This document shows, piece after piece, positions 41,827 through 50,702 of a stretch of 63,280 nucleotides of DNA; the stretch's first letter is position 1; each line of letters starts with the position of its first letter. Made by a program: the position numbers and the translations under genes. A model generated the notes under the pieces. That model made no database searches and had not been told where the DNA came from. It saw only the letters and a program-made list of their open reading frames with translations. Origin of the DNA: Flavobacteriales bacterium (lineage in GTDB: Bacteria; Bacteroidota; Bacteroidia; CAIKAF01); NCBI GenBank assembly GCA_025055575.1, contig JANWWP010000029.1, forward strand, positions 1 to 63,280. The letters are read 5' to 3'.

Positions 41827-43525
41827 AAAATTTCACCTGCTCCGGGGAAGGCCGCTCAGCCTTGATGACGGAAAACAAGGGATAAAAACGATCCGGTCCC
41901 CGCATCAACCCAATTTTCTTGAGACGATTTCCTGAAAGCACATGCAATTCCACCCGATCGTCCGAGAAGTATTTAAGCCATTCGTTCAGATTGTTATCTA
42001 CCTTGTATCCATTGATGGCCCGGATTTCATCTCCGAGCATCAGGCCAGCGGCTTCGGCCAGGGATCCCGGAGCCGTCATGGTGACCACCGTGCGGCTTCC
42101 GGATTCTTGAACTTTAAACCCGAAATCCCGTTCGCATACGGCGGGATTATCTAAAGGTGTAACCTGAAGACCCGCTAAGGGCAGAAGGGCCTGAAGCATT
42201 TCCAGGTACGAGCCCGGACCTTCGACGTATTGTTGGAAAAAATCGTCCAGTTTTTCGCCGGCCTCTGCTTCCAAAAGGCGTTTCACATCATCGCGTGTGT
42301 AACCGGCGCGCAAATTGCCAAATTGTTCGTTCATCCGGCGCATCACATCATCCAGGCTGCGTGCCCCATCGCTGTTGCGGCGGATGATAAAATCCAGGCA
42401 GAGCGCCAGAAGCGCGCCTTCGTTGTAGATGGAGACTTTGCGGTGGGGCGCGCCTTCGCGGTAGCCGTCCAGCCAAGTATCAAAGCCAGACTGGGCCACG
42501 GAATAAGAGCGCCGCCCGTAATTGTGCGCATGCTTCTGGATCCATCCGCTGAGCTCGGACAGCAGAAAATTTTCTGATAAAACGCCGGCGCGCACGCCCA
42601 GCATCTCACCGTAGTAAGTGGTGAATCCTTCAAACACGTATCCCAGCTCGCTGTAGTTCTCCCGATTGTAATCGTAAGGCAGCATGTCGGCGGGACGTAT
42701 GGTTTTCACATTCCAGACATGGAAAAGTTCATGTGAGCAAAGGCTCAGAAAATCCGTATAATGGGGTTCCTGCATCAGCGCATAACCCGGCCCAAAAGCA
42801 ATGACGGTGCTGGCGGTGTGCTCCACGCCATGCCGGAAAGCGTGGGGCATTATTTGAAAGAGAAAATGAAAGCGGTCGGCCGGAAAAGTTCTGAACAACT
42901 CCAACTGCTCCCGGATGAGGAGGCTCAGATCTTTGCGCAGACGGTTCATATCCGGGCGGCATTCTCCCTGAAACCAAAGATCAAACCGAATACCCGCCAC
43001 CTCTAAATAAGTGGCTTTGAGGGTGCCGCTGGCCACCAAAGGACTGTCCGCCAGTTCATCGTAACTGCGGGCGCGGAACACATGTTTTTCTCTCTCGCGC
43101 AAGGAGGTGGCCACACGCCAGTGGTCCGAAATCACCAACCTCAGTTCGCAAGGTTCCTCCCGCCTGTCGGGCAAATACATTAAGCAATTCACGGGATTCA
43201 CGTACACCTGCAGGTCGTCCACCCAGGTGGAGCCGGCATTCAGCGTGGCCGCATAATACAGATAGCTGAGCCGCACCTGCCGGGCGCCCTCTGTGTTCAA
43301 GAGCCATCTGTCTCGGCTGATTTTCTTCAATTTTAGGGGAGCGCCAGAGCCATCCTCGCATTCCACATCTTTAACATTGGCCGCAAAATTTCCGGCTTCG
43401 TACCGCCCAGGCCGCCAAAAAGGAAGGCATATCTCCAAAGCCTCTGCTCCGCCGGTTTCAAACGTCATGTCTATTTTCAAATATTGCGTGGCCGGACTTT
43501 TGACCGAAATGGTGTAATGAATCAT
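41798..43525 (-). CDS. M61 family metallopeptidase with PDZ domain
   Basis: A zinc aminopeptidase of the glycyl-aminopeptidase (M61) family, 575 residues. The zinc motif HELFH is His265-Glu266-His269 in SLCSHELFHVWN, with the third ligand Glu299 in YVFEGFTTYY. A beta-rich N-terminal domain (1-190) precedes the catalytic part, and a PDZ domain (about 465-550; GLMLGDEIRAINGYKV) follows. No signal peptide is visible, so it is probably cytoplasmic. A TACTTTTG box lies seven bases before the ATG. Confidence 0.9.
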   Translation of the reverse strand: MIHYTISVKSPATQYLKIDMTFETGGAEALEICLPFWRPGRYEAGNFAANVKDVECEDGSGAPLKLKKISRDRWLLNTEGARQVRLSYLYYAATLNAGSTWVDDLQVYVNPVNCLMYLPDRREEPCELRLVISDHWRVATSLREREKHVFRARSYDELADSPLVASGTLKATYLEVAGIRFDLWFQGECRPDMNRLRKDLSLLIREQLELFRTFPADRFHFLFQIMPHAFRHGVEHTASTVIAFGPGYALMQEPHYTDFLSLCSHELFHVWNVKTIRPADMLPYDYNRENYSELGYVFEGFTTYYGEMLGVRAGVLSENFLLSELSGWIQKHAHNYGRRSYSVAQSGFDTWLDGYREGAPHRKVSIYNEGALLALCLDFIIRRNSDGARSLDDVMRRMNEQFGNLRAGYTRDDVKRLLEAEAGEKLDDFFQQYVEGPGSYLEMLQALLPLAGLQVTPLDNPAVCERDFGFKVQESGSRTVVTMTAPGSLAEAAGLMLGDEIRAINGYKVDNNLNEWLKYFSDDRVELHVLSGNRLKKIGLMRGPDRFYPLFSVIKAERPSPEQVKFYENWTKQAF

Positions 43526-43532
43526 ACAGCCT

Positions 43533-43540
43533 CAAAAGTA
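43533..43540 (-). promoter_or_regulatory. Putative -7 box for the M61 peptidase operon
   Basis: TACTTTTG on the minus strand, seven bases before the ATG at 43525. Confidence 0.55.
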
Positions 43541-43680
43541 GAAGGCCGTTTAAGCTATTTTTCTTTTCAAAACGTTGTAATTTCAACAGCGCCGGGAGAA
43601 TTGAAAATCTCCGGACTTGGGGGCTCTGAATGTTTGGGCCCAACGGAACCGCCTCCGGACTCCTCCCGTTGTTTATGAGA

Positions 43681-44268
43681 TCATTTAACTGGACCTTTTT
43701 CCATGGCATCCAGAATGGCCCCGGCCCAATAATTTCTCAAACCAAATCCACCTGGTTTGCCAGAACGACGGGAAACAGATACAACCTGCTTTTTTTCAAT
43801 GTCAAAAAATACAGCGTAGTAGGAAGCCCTCTCCTGAAATTTATTGAAATACTCAATAATAAAGATGAGGCCCAGCCCTTTAAGAGAGGGATCTATTTCC
43901 AGACTTTGTATCAATCCGGGAATTTTTTCTGTGTTTAATTGATAGGGATCATTTATCACCATCTTTTCCGGATCCACTGTTTGGTTGGCTTTTTGAACGG
44001 CTGACAAAGCATACTCGACCGACTGTTTTCCAAAATATTTTTTGATGTTGTATTTGTCTTTCTCATTGGCCATCAAATAGTTCCAAGCATCAAAATATTC
44101 CGACTTGATATGGTAGGGATTGGTGAAACCGGAGGAACCTACCAAACGGGCTTCCCTGAAATCCAATCCAAAAAAAATGACCCTTGGACTGTTCAAAAGA
44201 TCGGATTGTCCCCAAGTGGACGAAATGGAGAGGAGGCAAATAAAGATGAAGAATTGTAATTTTTTCAT
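43681..44268 (-). CDS. Secreted protein of unknown function
   Basis: A 195-residue protein with a clear signal peptide (residues 1-20, ending TWGQ). The mature part shows VIFFGLDFREARLVG near the start and FYNKFQERASYYAVFFDI-like strands later. It ends in a Gly-rich stretch and the helix NYWAGAILDAM. I know similar Bacteroidetes exported proteins but no function. Base composition around it is AT-rich compared with its neighbours. It is a single-gene unit with a TATCTTTG box 20 bases upstream. Confidence 0.75.
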   Translation of the reverse strand: MKKLQFFIFICLLSISSTWGQSDLLNSPRVIFFGLDFREARLVGSSGFTNPYHIKSEYFDAWNYLMANEKDKYNIKKYFGKQSVEYALSAVQKANQTVDPEKMVINDPYQLNTEKIPGLIQSLEIDPSLKGLGLIFIIEYFNKFQERASYYAVFFDIEKKQVVSVSRRSGKPGGFGLRNYWAGAILDAMEKGPVK

Positions 44269-44508
44269 ACAGAATAAATTTTGTTTTACAAAGATAGTGC
44301 AAGGTAAATTATCTGGTTAAAATTCGATAGTTTTTCTTGTTTAATTATTAAAGCGAAAAAATTGATTCGTAAAAAATAATATACTGTTCACAGATTTAAT
44401 TCAATATCTTAAAAATGAAAATAATATTGTTTATTTAAAGATATATTTAAATTTATCAATCATTAATTGCGTTAAATTTATTTATACATAATTATACAAA
44501 TAATAGAT
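44269..44508. other. AT-rich intergenic region
   Basis: About 240 bases between the secreted-protein gene and the end of the UbiB gene. Apart from the TATCTTTG box at 44289-44296 I see only AT-rich runs and no reading frame, hairpin with T-tract or RNA gene. Confidence 0.6.
44289..44296 (-). promoter_or_regulatory. Putative -7 box for the secreted-protein gene
   Basis: TATCTTTG on the minus strand, 20 bases before the ATG at 44268. Confidence 0.55.
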
Positions 44509-46197
44509 TCACTTATAAATCCTCCTGCGGATGGTGGCGTACACTACCAGGATAAAAAGCCCGGCGGCCACGCCATAGCCGAACAGACTCACATAAGGCA
44601 GTCCGTAGGGGCCAATCTGGTTTTTGGGAAAGGGGACGGTGGCCAGGATGGAAGCGCCAATCAAAAGGGCACAAATAATGAAAGTGAACACCAGGCGATT
44701 GGTGATGGAATCGAGCTTTTTGAGGAGGTAACCGTACCCCTGCAATTCCACTTCCATGTGAAACCGGCCCTTGCGGGCGATCCTAAGAAATTCGCGGACC
44801 TCAATGGGGAAATTGCTGACAAAGCTGAACACCTGCTCGCCGCGATACTGCACCTCATTCAGCACATTGCGGGGCTTCCATTGATCCTGAAGAATTTTTG
44901 CGCCATAAGGCCGCACGAATTTGTAGGTTTCGAACTCAGGATACATGATGCGGCCAATGCCCTCTAAAATAGCCAAAGCCCTAAAGATCAGAAAAATACC
45001 GGCAGGCACCACCATTTTGTAGCGTTTAAATACCTGCTGCAGGTCTTTGGTCAGTTCAGCCAGGCTGCCTTCGCTCACCGTGAGCTGGGCATACTCGTCG
45101 ATCAATTCCTGCAGTTCGCTTTCAAACTGGCGCATGTCGTTGATTTCATCCTCGATGGCCAATCTTTTGAGATTGTTGGCCATCATGCGGGCATCGTTGG
45201 AAGCCATGGCCACAAACACGTTGGCAAACGCGTGGCGGTCCCGGCGCGAGAGCATGCCGACCATCCCAAAATCCAGCAGGCAAATGGTGCCGTCTGCCCG
45301 CACTAAGACGTTGCCAGGATGCGGATCCGCATGGAAAATGCCGAATTCAAAAATCTGGGTCAAATAGATGTTGAAGCCGTTTTCCACGACTTTTTTCGGG
45401 TCCACCCCCCAGGATTTCATGCGCTTAACATCGGTGAATTTGCAACCCTCCACAAACTCAATCACCAACACTTTCTCGGTACTGATGTCCCTGTAAGGTT
45501 TAGGGATGTAAAAATTGGAATAGTCTCTGTAGAGTTCACGGAAGCGCACCATATTGCGCGCTTCGTTTTGGTAATCCAACTCTTTCAGGATGCTTTTTTC
45601 AAAAGCCGATACAATGTCCGGAGCGTTCAGGATGCCTTGTTTCTTTAAATACCGGTCGGTACGGCGCACGATTTCATGCAGGAGGGCCAGGTCACGCTCC
45701 ACCATCTCGCGGATTCCCGGTCTTTGAATTTTCACCACCACGTCCCTTCCGCCTATCAGCCGGGCTTTATGCACCTGGCCGATGGAGGCAGACGCCATGG
45801 GCGTGGGATTAAATTCCTCAAAAATTTCGTTCAGGGGTTTTCCTGTTTCATACTCCAGGATAGACATGGCCTCTTCACTGGAAAAAGGCGGCACCCTGTC
45901 TTGTAGTTTCTCAAATTCCTTGACCAAAGGCTCCGGAATGATGTCGGGCCGGTTGCTGAGCACCTGGGCCATTTTCACGAAAGTGGGCCCCAGTTCTTCG
46001 GCCGCCATGCGGATCCGTTCCCAGCGGGTGTACTGCAGGGCCGGTTTATCCTGACGGAGCCAGCGCAGACGCAGATTTTCGGGCACAAAGTTGCGCAGGG
46101 TGCTGTTGGCCACAATATCTTCAAAACCATACTTGACCAGAATGGCAATGATTTGCCGCAGCCGTCCCAGATTACGCCAGGTGGAATTTATGCCCAT
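44509..46197 (-). CDS. ubiB: UbiB/ABC1-family atypical kinase
   Basis: UbiB-family ATPases support quinone synthesis or lipid handling at the membrane. Motifs are the A-rich loop MASASIGQVHKA, VVVKIQRPGI, FHADPHPGNVLV and LLDFGMVG. The family KxGQ motif reads KMAQ here (Lys75 to Gln78), a Gly to Ala change. Two C-terminal membrane segments (about 495-515 and 530-553) anchor the protein. The 562 residues are normal. In a menaquinone-using phylum its role is not certain. Confidence 0.88.
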   Translation of the reverse strand: MGINSTWRNLGRLRQIIAILVKYGFEDIVANSTLRNFVPENLRLRWLRQDKPALQYTRWERIRMAAEELGPTFVKMAQVLSNRPDIIPEPLVKEFEKLQDRVPPFSSEEAMSILEYETGKPLNEIFEEFNPTPMASASIGQVHKARLIGGRDVVVKIQRPGIREMVERDLALLHEIVRRTDRYLKKQGILNAPDIVSAFEKSILKELDYQNEARNMVRFRELYRDYSNFYIPKPYRDISTEKVLVIEFVEGCKFTDVKRMKSWGVDPKKVVENGFNIYLTQIFEFGIFHADPHPGNVLVRADGTICLLDFGMVGMLSRRDRHAFANVFVAMASNDARMMANNLKRLAIEDEINDMRQFESELQELIDEYAQLTVSEGSLAELTKDLQQVFKRYKMVVPAGIFLIFRALAILEGIGRIMYPEFETYKFVRPYGAKILQDQWKPRNVLNEVQYRGEQVFSFVSNFPIEVREFLRIARKGRFHMEVELQGYGYLLKKLDSITNRLVFTFIICALLIGASILATVPFPKNQIGPYGLPYVSLFGYGVAAGLFILVVYATIRRRIYK

Positions 46198-46236
46198 GCA
46201 ATAGGCACAAAAATAGGCGCGCCCGGCGGCTTCATG

Positions 46237-46671
46237 CTAAGGATTTGAAGCGTAAAGTGAATCCAGGAGGGGCAGAACCCGCGGATCTATCCGCCAGCGC
46301 CCCCATCGGCCCTCGCGCCAGGTGTACACGTGTTCCATTTGGGGACACAAACTCAAGGGAAGCGTCAGGACGCGCCCCTCGTCATCGGTGAGGCGAATCA
46401 ATTTATCCACAGGGCATAATACGTTGGCCTTCTCGCTCAAAGTGAGACGGGTGAGGCGCTGAAGAAGTTTGGGATCTTCCAATCGGTGCAGGCGTTTTTC
46501 ATAACCTTTCCTGTCCAGAATAAGGATGTCCGCTACAACGTACCGCCGGCTCTCCCCCTCTCGGGTGCAGGCGGCACAGCAAAGGTCCAGCCACACGGCC
46601 AGCAGTACCCCGAATAAGTGGGTCCGGTTTACTTTTGTGCAGATATGGAGGAAAAAAATTATTTTGTTCAT
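46237..46671 (-). CDS. Hypothetical exported protein
   Basis: About 144 residues with an N-terminal hydrophobic stretch ([18 protein letters not shown]) that resembles a lipoprotein signal, though the residue at -3 is not ideal. The rest is a small charged domain I do not recognise. The frame stays open far upstream to 47556, but that part is antisense to two firm genes. I placed the start at ATG 46671, which overlaps the 5' end of the N-acyltransferase gene by 27 bases; a GTG further in is possible. It lies 39 bases upstream of the UbiB gene. Confidence 0.5.
   Translation of the reverse strand: MNKIIFFLHICTKVNRTHLFGVLLAVWLDLCCAACTREGESRRYVVADILILDRKGYEKRLHRLEDPKLLQRLTRLTLSEKANVLCPVDKLIRLTDDEGRVLTLPLSLCPQMEHVYTWREGRWGRWRIDPRVLPLLDSLYASNP
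46630..46637 (+). promoter_or_regulatory. Putative -7 box for the sugar N-acyltransferase gene
   Basis: TACTTTTG, seven bases before the ATG at 46645. Confidence 0.5.
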
Positions 46672-47226
46672 GAAAGCTCTTATGTGGATGAGGGCGCAGT
46701 GATTGGAGCCGGAACAAAAATCTGGCATTTTTCGCACATCATGGCGCCCTGCGAAATCGGAGAAGGTTGCAATATTGGTCAGAATGTGGTGATTTCGCCC
46801 CAGGTGCGCCTTGGACGAAATGTGAAAATCCAGAATAATGTGTCGGTGTACACCGGGGTCATTTGCGAAGACGATGTTTTTCTGGGACCCAGCATGGTAT
46901 TCACCAACGTCATCAATCCGCGCAGCAGTGTCAATCGCAGAAATGCCTACCAGACCACCCTTGTGAAAAAAGGGGCCAGCATCGGGGCCAATGCCACTAT
47001 TGTGTGCGGGATCACTTTGGGAGAATATTGCTTTGTGGGCGCGGGCGCTGTGGTCACCAAAGACGTGAAGCCTTACGAACTGGTATATGGCAATCCGGCC
47101 CGACATGGGGGCTGGATGAGCGCTTTCGGGCACAGGCTGCATTTCAACGCTGAGGGTGTGGCTGTGTGCCCTGAATCTGGTCAGCGCTATATTCTGGAAA
47201 ATGGACAGGTTCGGCCATTGGAATAA
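46645..47226 (+). CDS. UDP-amino-sugar N-acetyltransferase, WbpD/WlbB type
   Basis: A left-handed beta-helix acyltransferase of 193 residues. The sequence [14 protein letters not shown], then [19 protein letters not shown] and [21 protein letters not shown], matches enzymes that acetylate the 3-amino group of UDP-2-acetamido-3-amino sugars for O-antigen. The terminal [10 protein letters not shown] segment is also typical. ATG 46645 was chosen. It is followed 18 bases later by rfbB, forming a surface-sugar pair. Confidence 0.85.
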   Translation: MEEKNYFVHESSYVDEGAVIGAGTKIWHFSHIMAPCEIGEGCNIGQNVVISPQVRLGRNVKIQNNVSVYTGVICEDDVFLGPSMVFTNVINPRSSVNRRNAYQTTLVKKGASIGANATIVCGITLGEYCFVGAGAVVTKDVKPYELVYGNPARHGGWMSAFGHRLHFNAEGVAVCPESGQRYILENGQVRPLE

Positions 47227-47244
47227 AAATTTCCGGTTCAAAAA

Positions 47245-48309
47245 ATGAGGCGTTCCCCACGGGTGATACTGGTGACAGGGGGGGCCGGCTTTATCGGGTC
47301 GCACGTTGTGCGCCGGTTTGTTAATGCCTACCCAGACAGACACATCATTAACCTGGACAAACTCACCTACGCAGGTAATCTGGCGAATTTGAAAGATGTG
47401 CAGGAGAAACCGAATTATCATTTTGTTCATGCCGATATCTGCGATGCCCAAGCCGTAAAGGAAGTTTTCGGGCGCTGGCAGCCCGAGGCGGTGGTGCATC
47501 TGGCTGCCGAATCGCATGTGGATCGTTCCATAGAAGCGCCGGATGCTTTTTTGCAAACCAATGTCATGGGCACAGCCACCTTAATGAACGTGGCTTTAGA
47601 ATTTTGGCGCGGCCATTTTGAAGGCCGCCTGTTTTATCACATTTCCACCGACGAGGTGTACGGCTCCTTAGGCAACAGTGGGTATTTCCATGAAGAATCC
47701 CCCTACGATCCGCAGAGCCCCTATTCTGCTTCCAAAGCTGCCTCAGACCACCTGGTCAGGGCATATGGCAACACCTACGGCTTGCCTTATATTATCAGCA
47801 ATTGTTCCAATAATTACGGTCCTTATCAGTTTCCTGAAAAACTTATTCCGCTGTGCATCCACAATCTCACCCAACGAAAGCCGCTCCCGGTGTACGGTAC
47901 AGGCGAGAACGTGCGGGACTGGCTCTATGTGGAAGATCATGCCCGGGCCATTGAACTTCTCCTGGAGAAAGGGCAGGAAGGCCAAACCTACCTTATAGGA
48001 GGCCGAAATGAATGGCGCAATCTCGATCTGGTGCGGAAATTGTGCCGGCTATATGATGCTCTGAATCCTTTTGGTCATAAAGATTCTGAGACTTTAATCA
48101 CATTTGTGAAAGACCGGCCCGGCCATGATGTACGCTATGCCATCAATCCTTCGAAAGTGGAAAAGGAACTGGGCTGGCGCCCGTCGGTCCACATGGAAGA
48201 AGGTCTCCGGCGCACGCTTCAGTGGTATCTCGATAATGAAGCATGGCTAAATGCGGTGGTTTCCGGTGCCTATCGCGAATACTACAGCCGGATGTACGAA
48301 AGGCGTTAA
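47245..48309 (+). CDS. rfbB: dTDP-glucose 4,6-dehydratase
   Basis: This extended SDR enzyme makes dTDP-4-keto-6-deoxyglucose, precursor of rhamnose and other deoxysugars. The NAD motif VTGGAGFIGSH is at residues 10-20. The catalytic set Thr135-Asp136-Glu137 (STDEVYG) and Tyr160/Lys164 (PYSASKAASD) is complete. Length 354 is normal. rfbA, C and D are not in the window. Confidence 0.95.
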   Translation: MRRSPRVILVTGGAGFIGSHVVRRFVNAYPDRHIINLDKLTYAGNLANLKDVQEKPNYHFVHADICDAQAVKEVFGRWQPEAVVHLAAESHVDRSIEAPDAFLQTNVMGTATLMNVALEFWRGHFEGRLFYHISTDEVYGSLGNSGYFHEESPYDPQSPYSASKAASDHLVRAYGNTYGLPYIISNCSNNYGPYQFPEKLIPLCIHNLTQRKPLPVYGTGENVRDWLYVEDHARAIELLLEKGQEGQTYLIGGRNEWRNLDLVRKLCRLYDALNPFGHKDSETLITFVKDRPGHDVRYAINPSKVEKELGWRPSVHMEEGLRRTLQWYLDNEAWLNAVVSGAYREYYSRMYERR

Positions 48310-48323
48310 AAGACTGCTCAATC

Positions 48324-48335
48324 AGGAAATTTCCT
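48324..48335. repeat. 12-base palindrome at the rfbB / ferredoxin convergent junction
   Basis: AGGAAATTTCCT lies in the 32-base gap between the two convergent stops. It could mark a bidirectional 3' end but has almost no loop. Confidence 0.3.
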
Positions 48336-48341
48336 AAGTTT

Positions 48342-48689
48342 TTACAAATGGAGCCGCGCCTTTTTTTCAAAAAGTTCCTCCTGGGTTTCCCGGACATTGG
48401 GGTCCGGAAGGCAGCAATCCACCGGACACACCGCAGCACACTGGGGTTCATCATGAAATCCCACGCACTCGGTGCATTTATCCGAAACGATGTAATACAC
48501 ATCCTGACTGAGGGGCTCATTTTTTGCTTCCGCATCCACCTGGCGACCGTCCATGAGAGTATACATGCCCGTGAGCGAGGTGCCGTCGGCCATGCGCCAC
48601 GGCACACCCCCTTCATATATAGCGTTATTGGGGCACTCGGGTTCGCAAGCGCCGCAATTGATGCAGGCATCTGTGATGTAGATAGCCAT
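48342..48689 (-). CDS. 2[4Fe-4S] ferredoxin
   Basis: A 115-residue electron carrier. The first cluster is bound by Cys9, 12, 15 and 19 (CINCGACEPEC), the second mainly by Cys72, 75, 84 and 88 (CTECVGFHDEPQCAAVC), with the usual swap of the last Cys. A 30-residue insert separates the two motifs. It is divergent from the acyl-CoA reductase gene across 31 bases, a neighbourhood I know from other Bacteroidetes. Confidence 0.93.
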   Translation of the reverse strand: MAIYITDACINCGACEPECPNNAIYEGGVPWRMADGTSLTGMYTLMDGRQVDAEAKNEPLSQDVYYIVSDKCTECVGFHDEPQCAAVCPVDCCLPDPNVRETQEELFEKKARLHL

Positions 48690-48692
48690 TCA

Positions 48693-48710
48693 GAATTTTG
48701 CTCAAAATTA
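48693..48710. promoter_or_regulatory. Divergent promoter with inverted repeat (ferredoxin / acyl-CoA reductase)
   Basis: TAATTTTG on minus (48703-48710) matches the -7 box. Its mirror GAATTTTG on plus (48693-48700) differs in the first base. Together they form AATTTTG-CT-CAAAATT. The arrangement resembles that between ndk and the NrnA-like gene, with a two-base instead of a five-base centre. Confidence 0.5.
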
Positions 48711-48720
48711 AGAAACAGAA

Positions 48721-49803
48721 ATGGGTGGGCTGGGTTTTGAGGAACGCTTGAACAGTTTTAAAACCCTTGGTAAAATTTTAGAAACCTGGGCTGTTGGGCC
48801 AATCCCTAATAAAGTTCAGGTGGCCTTCGACCAAGCTATGGCTGATAATCCTTGGTTCACAGAACGCTGGATACGATTTTCTTTTAAGGGTCTGGCCTGG
48901 TTTTTATCCGAAGAAGCTTTAAACCGGTGGGCCGCCTCCAATCCGTCGGGCTTTGGCGTCCCTAAAAAAGTGGGTAATGTGGCTTTGGTTTTGGCCGGTA
49001 ATATCCCGGCGGTGGGATTCGCCGATATTTTTTACGTTCTCATGTCGGGCCACAGGGCTTTGATAAAATATGCATCCCGTGACAAGGCATTGTTGTCTTT
49101 CTTGCTTCAAGAACTGAGCCAACTGGAGCCCTCCTGGAAAGAACAATTCAGCGAAGCCACCACCCCGCTGAAAGATTTTGACGGGGTGATCGTCACAGGA
49201 AATGCCGATACGGCCCGCACCCTCGACCACTATTTTCGTGCCTATCCCAGGATTGTCCGGGGCCACAGGCAATCCGTGGCAGTGCTCACAGGACTGGAAA
49301 ACCATAAGGAACTGGAAGGCCTGGCTTTGGATATGGTGGCCCATTTTGGACTGGGCTGTCGTAATGTCACCATGCTGCTGGTGCCCAAAGACTACGATTT
49401 CGGGCATTTAGCAGAGACGTTGGAAGCATACAAGGATGAATTCCTGCAGCACCATCGGTTCAAAAACAATTACGACTATCAAAAAACCCTGCTTTTATTA
49501 AACCGAATTCCTCACTACGCGGCAGGGCCACTTCTTCTGGTCCCATCCGAAAATACCCTGGCTCCGGTGTCGGTGGTCCATTACACAACGTATGAAAACC
49601 ACACAAAGGTCTTTTCATTTCTGGAGAGCCACACATCCAATATTCAGGCTGTTGTGAGCGCTGCGCCCTGGGTGCCAGGAGCTGTTTCCCCTGGAAAAGC
49701 CCAGTTTCCGGAGCCTGGCGACTACGCCGACGGCGTGAACGTGGCAGAATTTCTTGCTTCCCTTCAAGGCCACCAGAATATATTACATTTGCGCTCGGAA
49801 TGA
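48721..49803 (+). CDS. Acyl-CoA reductase (LuxC-like)
   Basis: A NADPH-dependent reductase of the LuxC family that would turn acyl-CoA or acyl-ACP into an aldehyde. The 360 residues are shorter than LuxC but typical of Bacteroidetes. Motifs are [37 protein letters not shown] and the likely catalytic Cys in [15 protein letters not shown]. It is divergent from the ferredoxin and overlaps lipA as ATGA. Confidence 0.88.
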   Translation: MGGLGFEERLNSFKTLGKILETWAVGPIPNKVQVAFDQAMADNPWFTERWIRFSFKGLAWFLSEEALNRWAASNPSGFGVPKKVGNVALVLAGNIPAVGFADIFYVLMSGHRALIKYASRDKALLSFLLQELSQLEPSWKEQFSEATTPLKDFDGVIVTGNADTARTLDHYFRAYPRIVRGHRQSVAVLTGLENHKELEGLALDMVAHFGLGCRNVTMLLVPKDYDFGHLAETLEAYKDEFLQHHRFKNNYDYQKTLLLLNRIPHYAAGPLLLVPSENTLAPVSVVHYTTYENHTKVFSFLESHTSNIQAVVSAAPWVPGAVSPGKAQFPEPGDYADGVNVAEFLASLQGHQNILHLRSE

Positions 49804-50663
49804 GTGAAACTGCCGCAGCGCCCCTACGCCAACCTAAACCTTCCTGGTTGCGCGTGAAGCTTCCGGTGGGCGACACCTACAGACAGGTACGCCAGATCGT
49901 CACAGAACACCGCCTGCACACCATTTGCGAAAGTGGTAATTGTCCCAACATGGGAGAATGCTGGGGCGCCGGAACGGCCACCTTCATGATTCTTGGGAAC
50001 GTCTGCACGCGGTCCTGCGGTTTTTGCAACGTGGCCACTGGAAAGCCCGAAGCTGTGGATCCTTATGAACCTCTCCGCGTCGCGAAAAGCGTAAAGCTCA
50101 TGGGGCTCAAACATGTGGTGATCACTTCTGTGGACCGGGATGACCTTCCCGACGGGGGGGCTGACATCTGGGCCAAAACCGTGACGGTGGTACGTAAGCT
50201 CAATCCCGGAGTCACCCTGGAAACTCTGATTCCGGATTTTCAAGGTAAGTGGGAGAATCTACAGCGCATCATCGAGGTGGCCCCCGAAATCGTATCCCAT
50301 AACCTGGAAACCGTGCGCCGCCTCACCCGTTGGGTGCGCGTTCAGGCGCGTTATGACCGCAGCTTGGAGGTTTTGAAGCGTTTATCCGATGCAGGGCTCA
50401 TCACCAAGTCTGGTATCATGCTGGGTTTGGGAGAAACCTATGACGAAATCCTCGAAACCATGGATGATCTCCGGATGGTAGGTGTGCGCATCATGACCAT
50501 CGGGCAATACCTCCAGCCATCGCCCAAGCATTTACCTGTGCAGGAATTTGTCCATCCGGATATGTTTGCCCGGCTGCGTGAGGCCGGTCTGGAACGCGGA
50601 TTCAGCCATGTGGAGAGCGGACCCTTGGTGCGCTCCTCCTATCATGCTGAAAAACATATCTGA
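49800..50663 (+). CDS. lipA: Lipoyl synthase
   Basis: A radical-SAM enzyme that inserts two sulfurs into octanoyl chains. The auxiliary cluster is held by Cys43, 48 and 54 ([12 protein letters not shown]) and the SAM cluster by Cys69, 73 and 76 (CTRSCGFC). The C-terminal [14 protein letters not shown] supplies the last Ser ligand. 287 residues, normal. ATG 49800 overlaps the acyl-CoA reductase stop. Confidence 0.97.
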   Translation: MSETAAAPLRQPKPSWLRVKLPVGDTYRQVRQIVTEHRLHTICESGNCPNMGECWGAGTATFMILGNVCTRSCGFCNVATGKPEAVDPYEPLRVAKSVKLMGLKHVVITSVDRDDLPDGGADIWAKTVTVVRKLNPGVTLETLIPDFQGKWENLQRIIEVAPEIVSHNLETVRRLTRWVRVQARYDRSLEVLKRLSDAGLITKSGIMLGLGETYDEILETMDDLRMVGVRIMTIGQYLQPSPKHLPVQEFVHPDMFARLREAGLERGFSHVESGPLVRSSYHAEKHI

Positions 50664-50702
50664 AATTTTTCCCTGTTTTAATTTCGTCTATCCTTCTTGC
50701 TT

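Noticed and set aside
46672-47556. A long minus-strand open frame running upstream of the small exported protein
   Set aside because: It is antisense to the N-acyltransferase and rfbB genes, is rich in His and low-complexity residues, and has no recognisable family. Only the last ~144 codons were kept.
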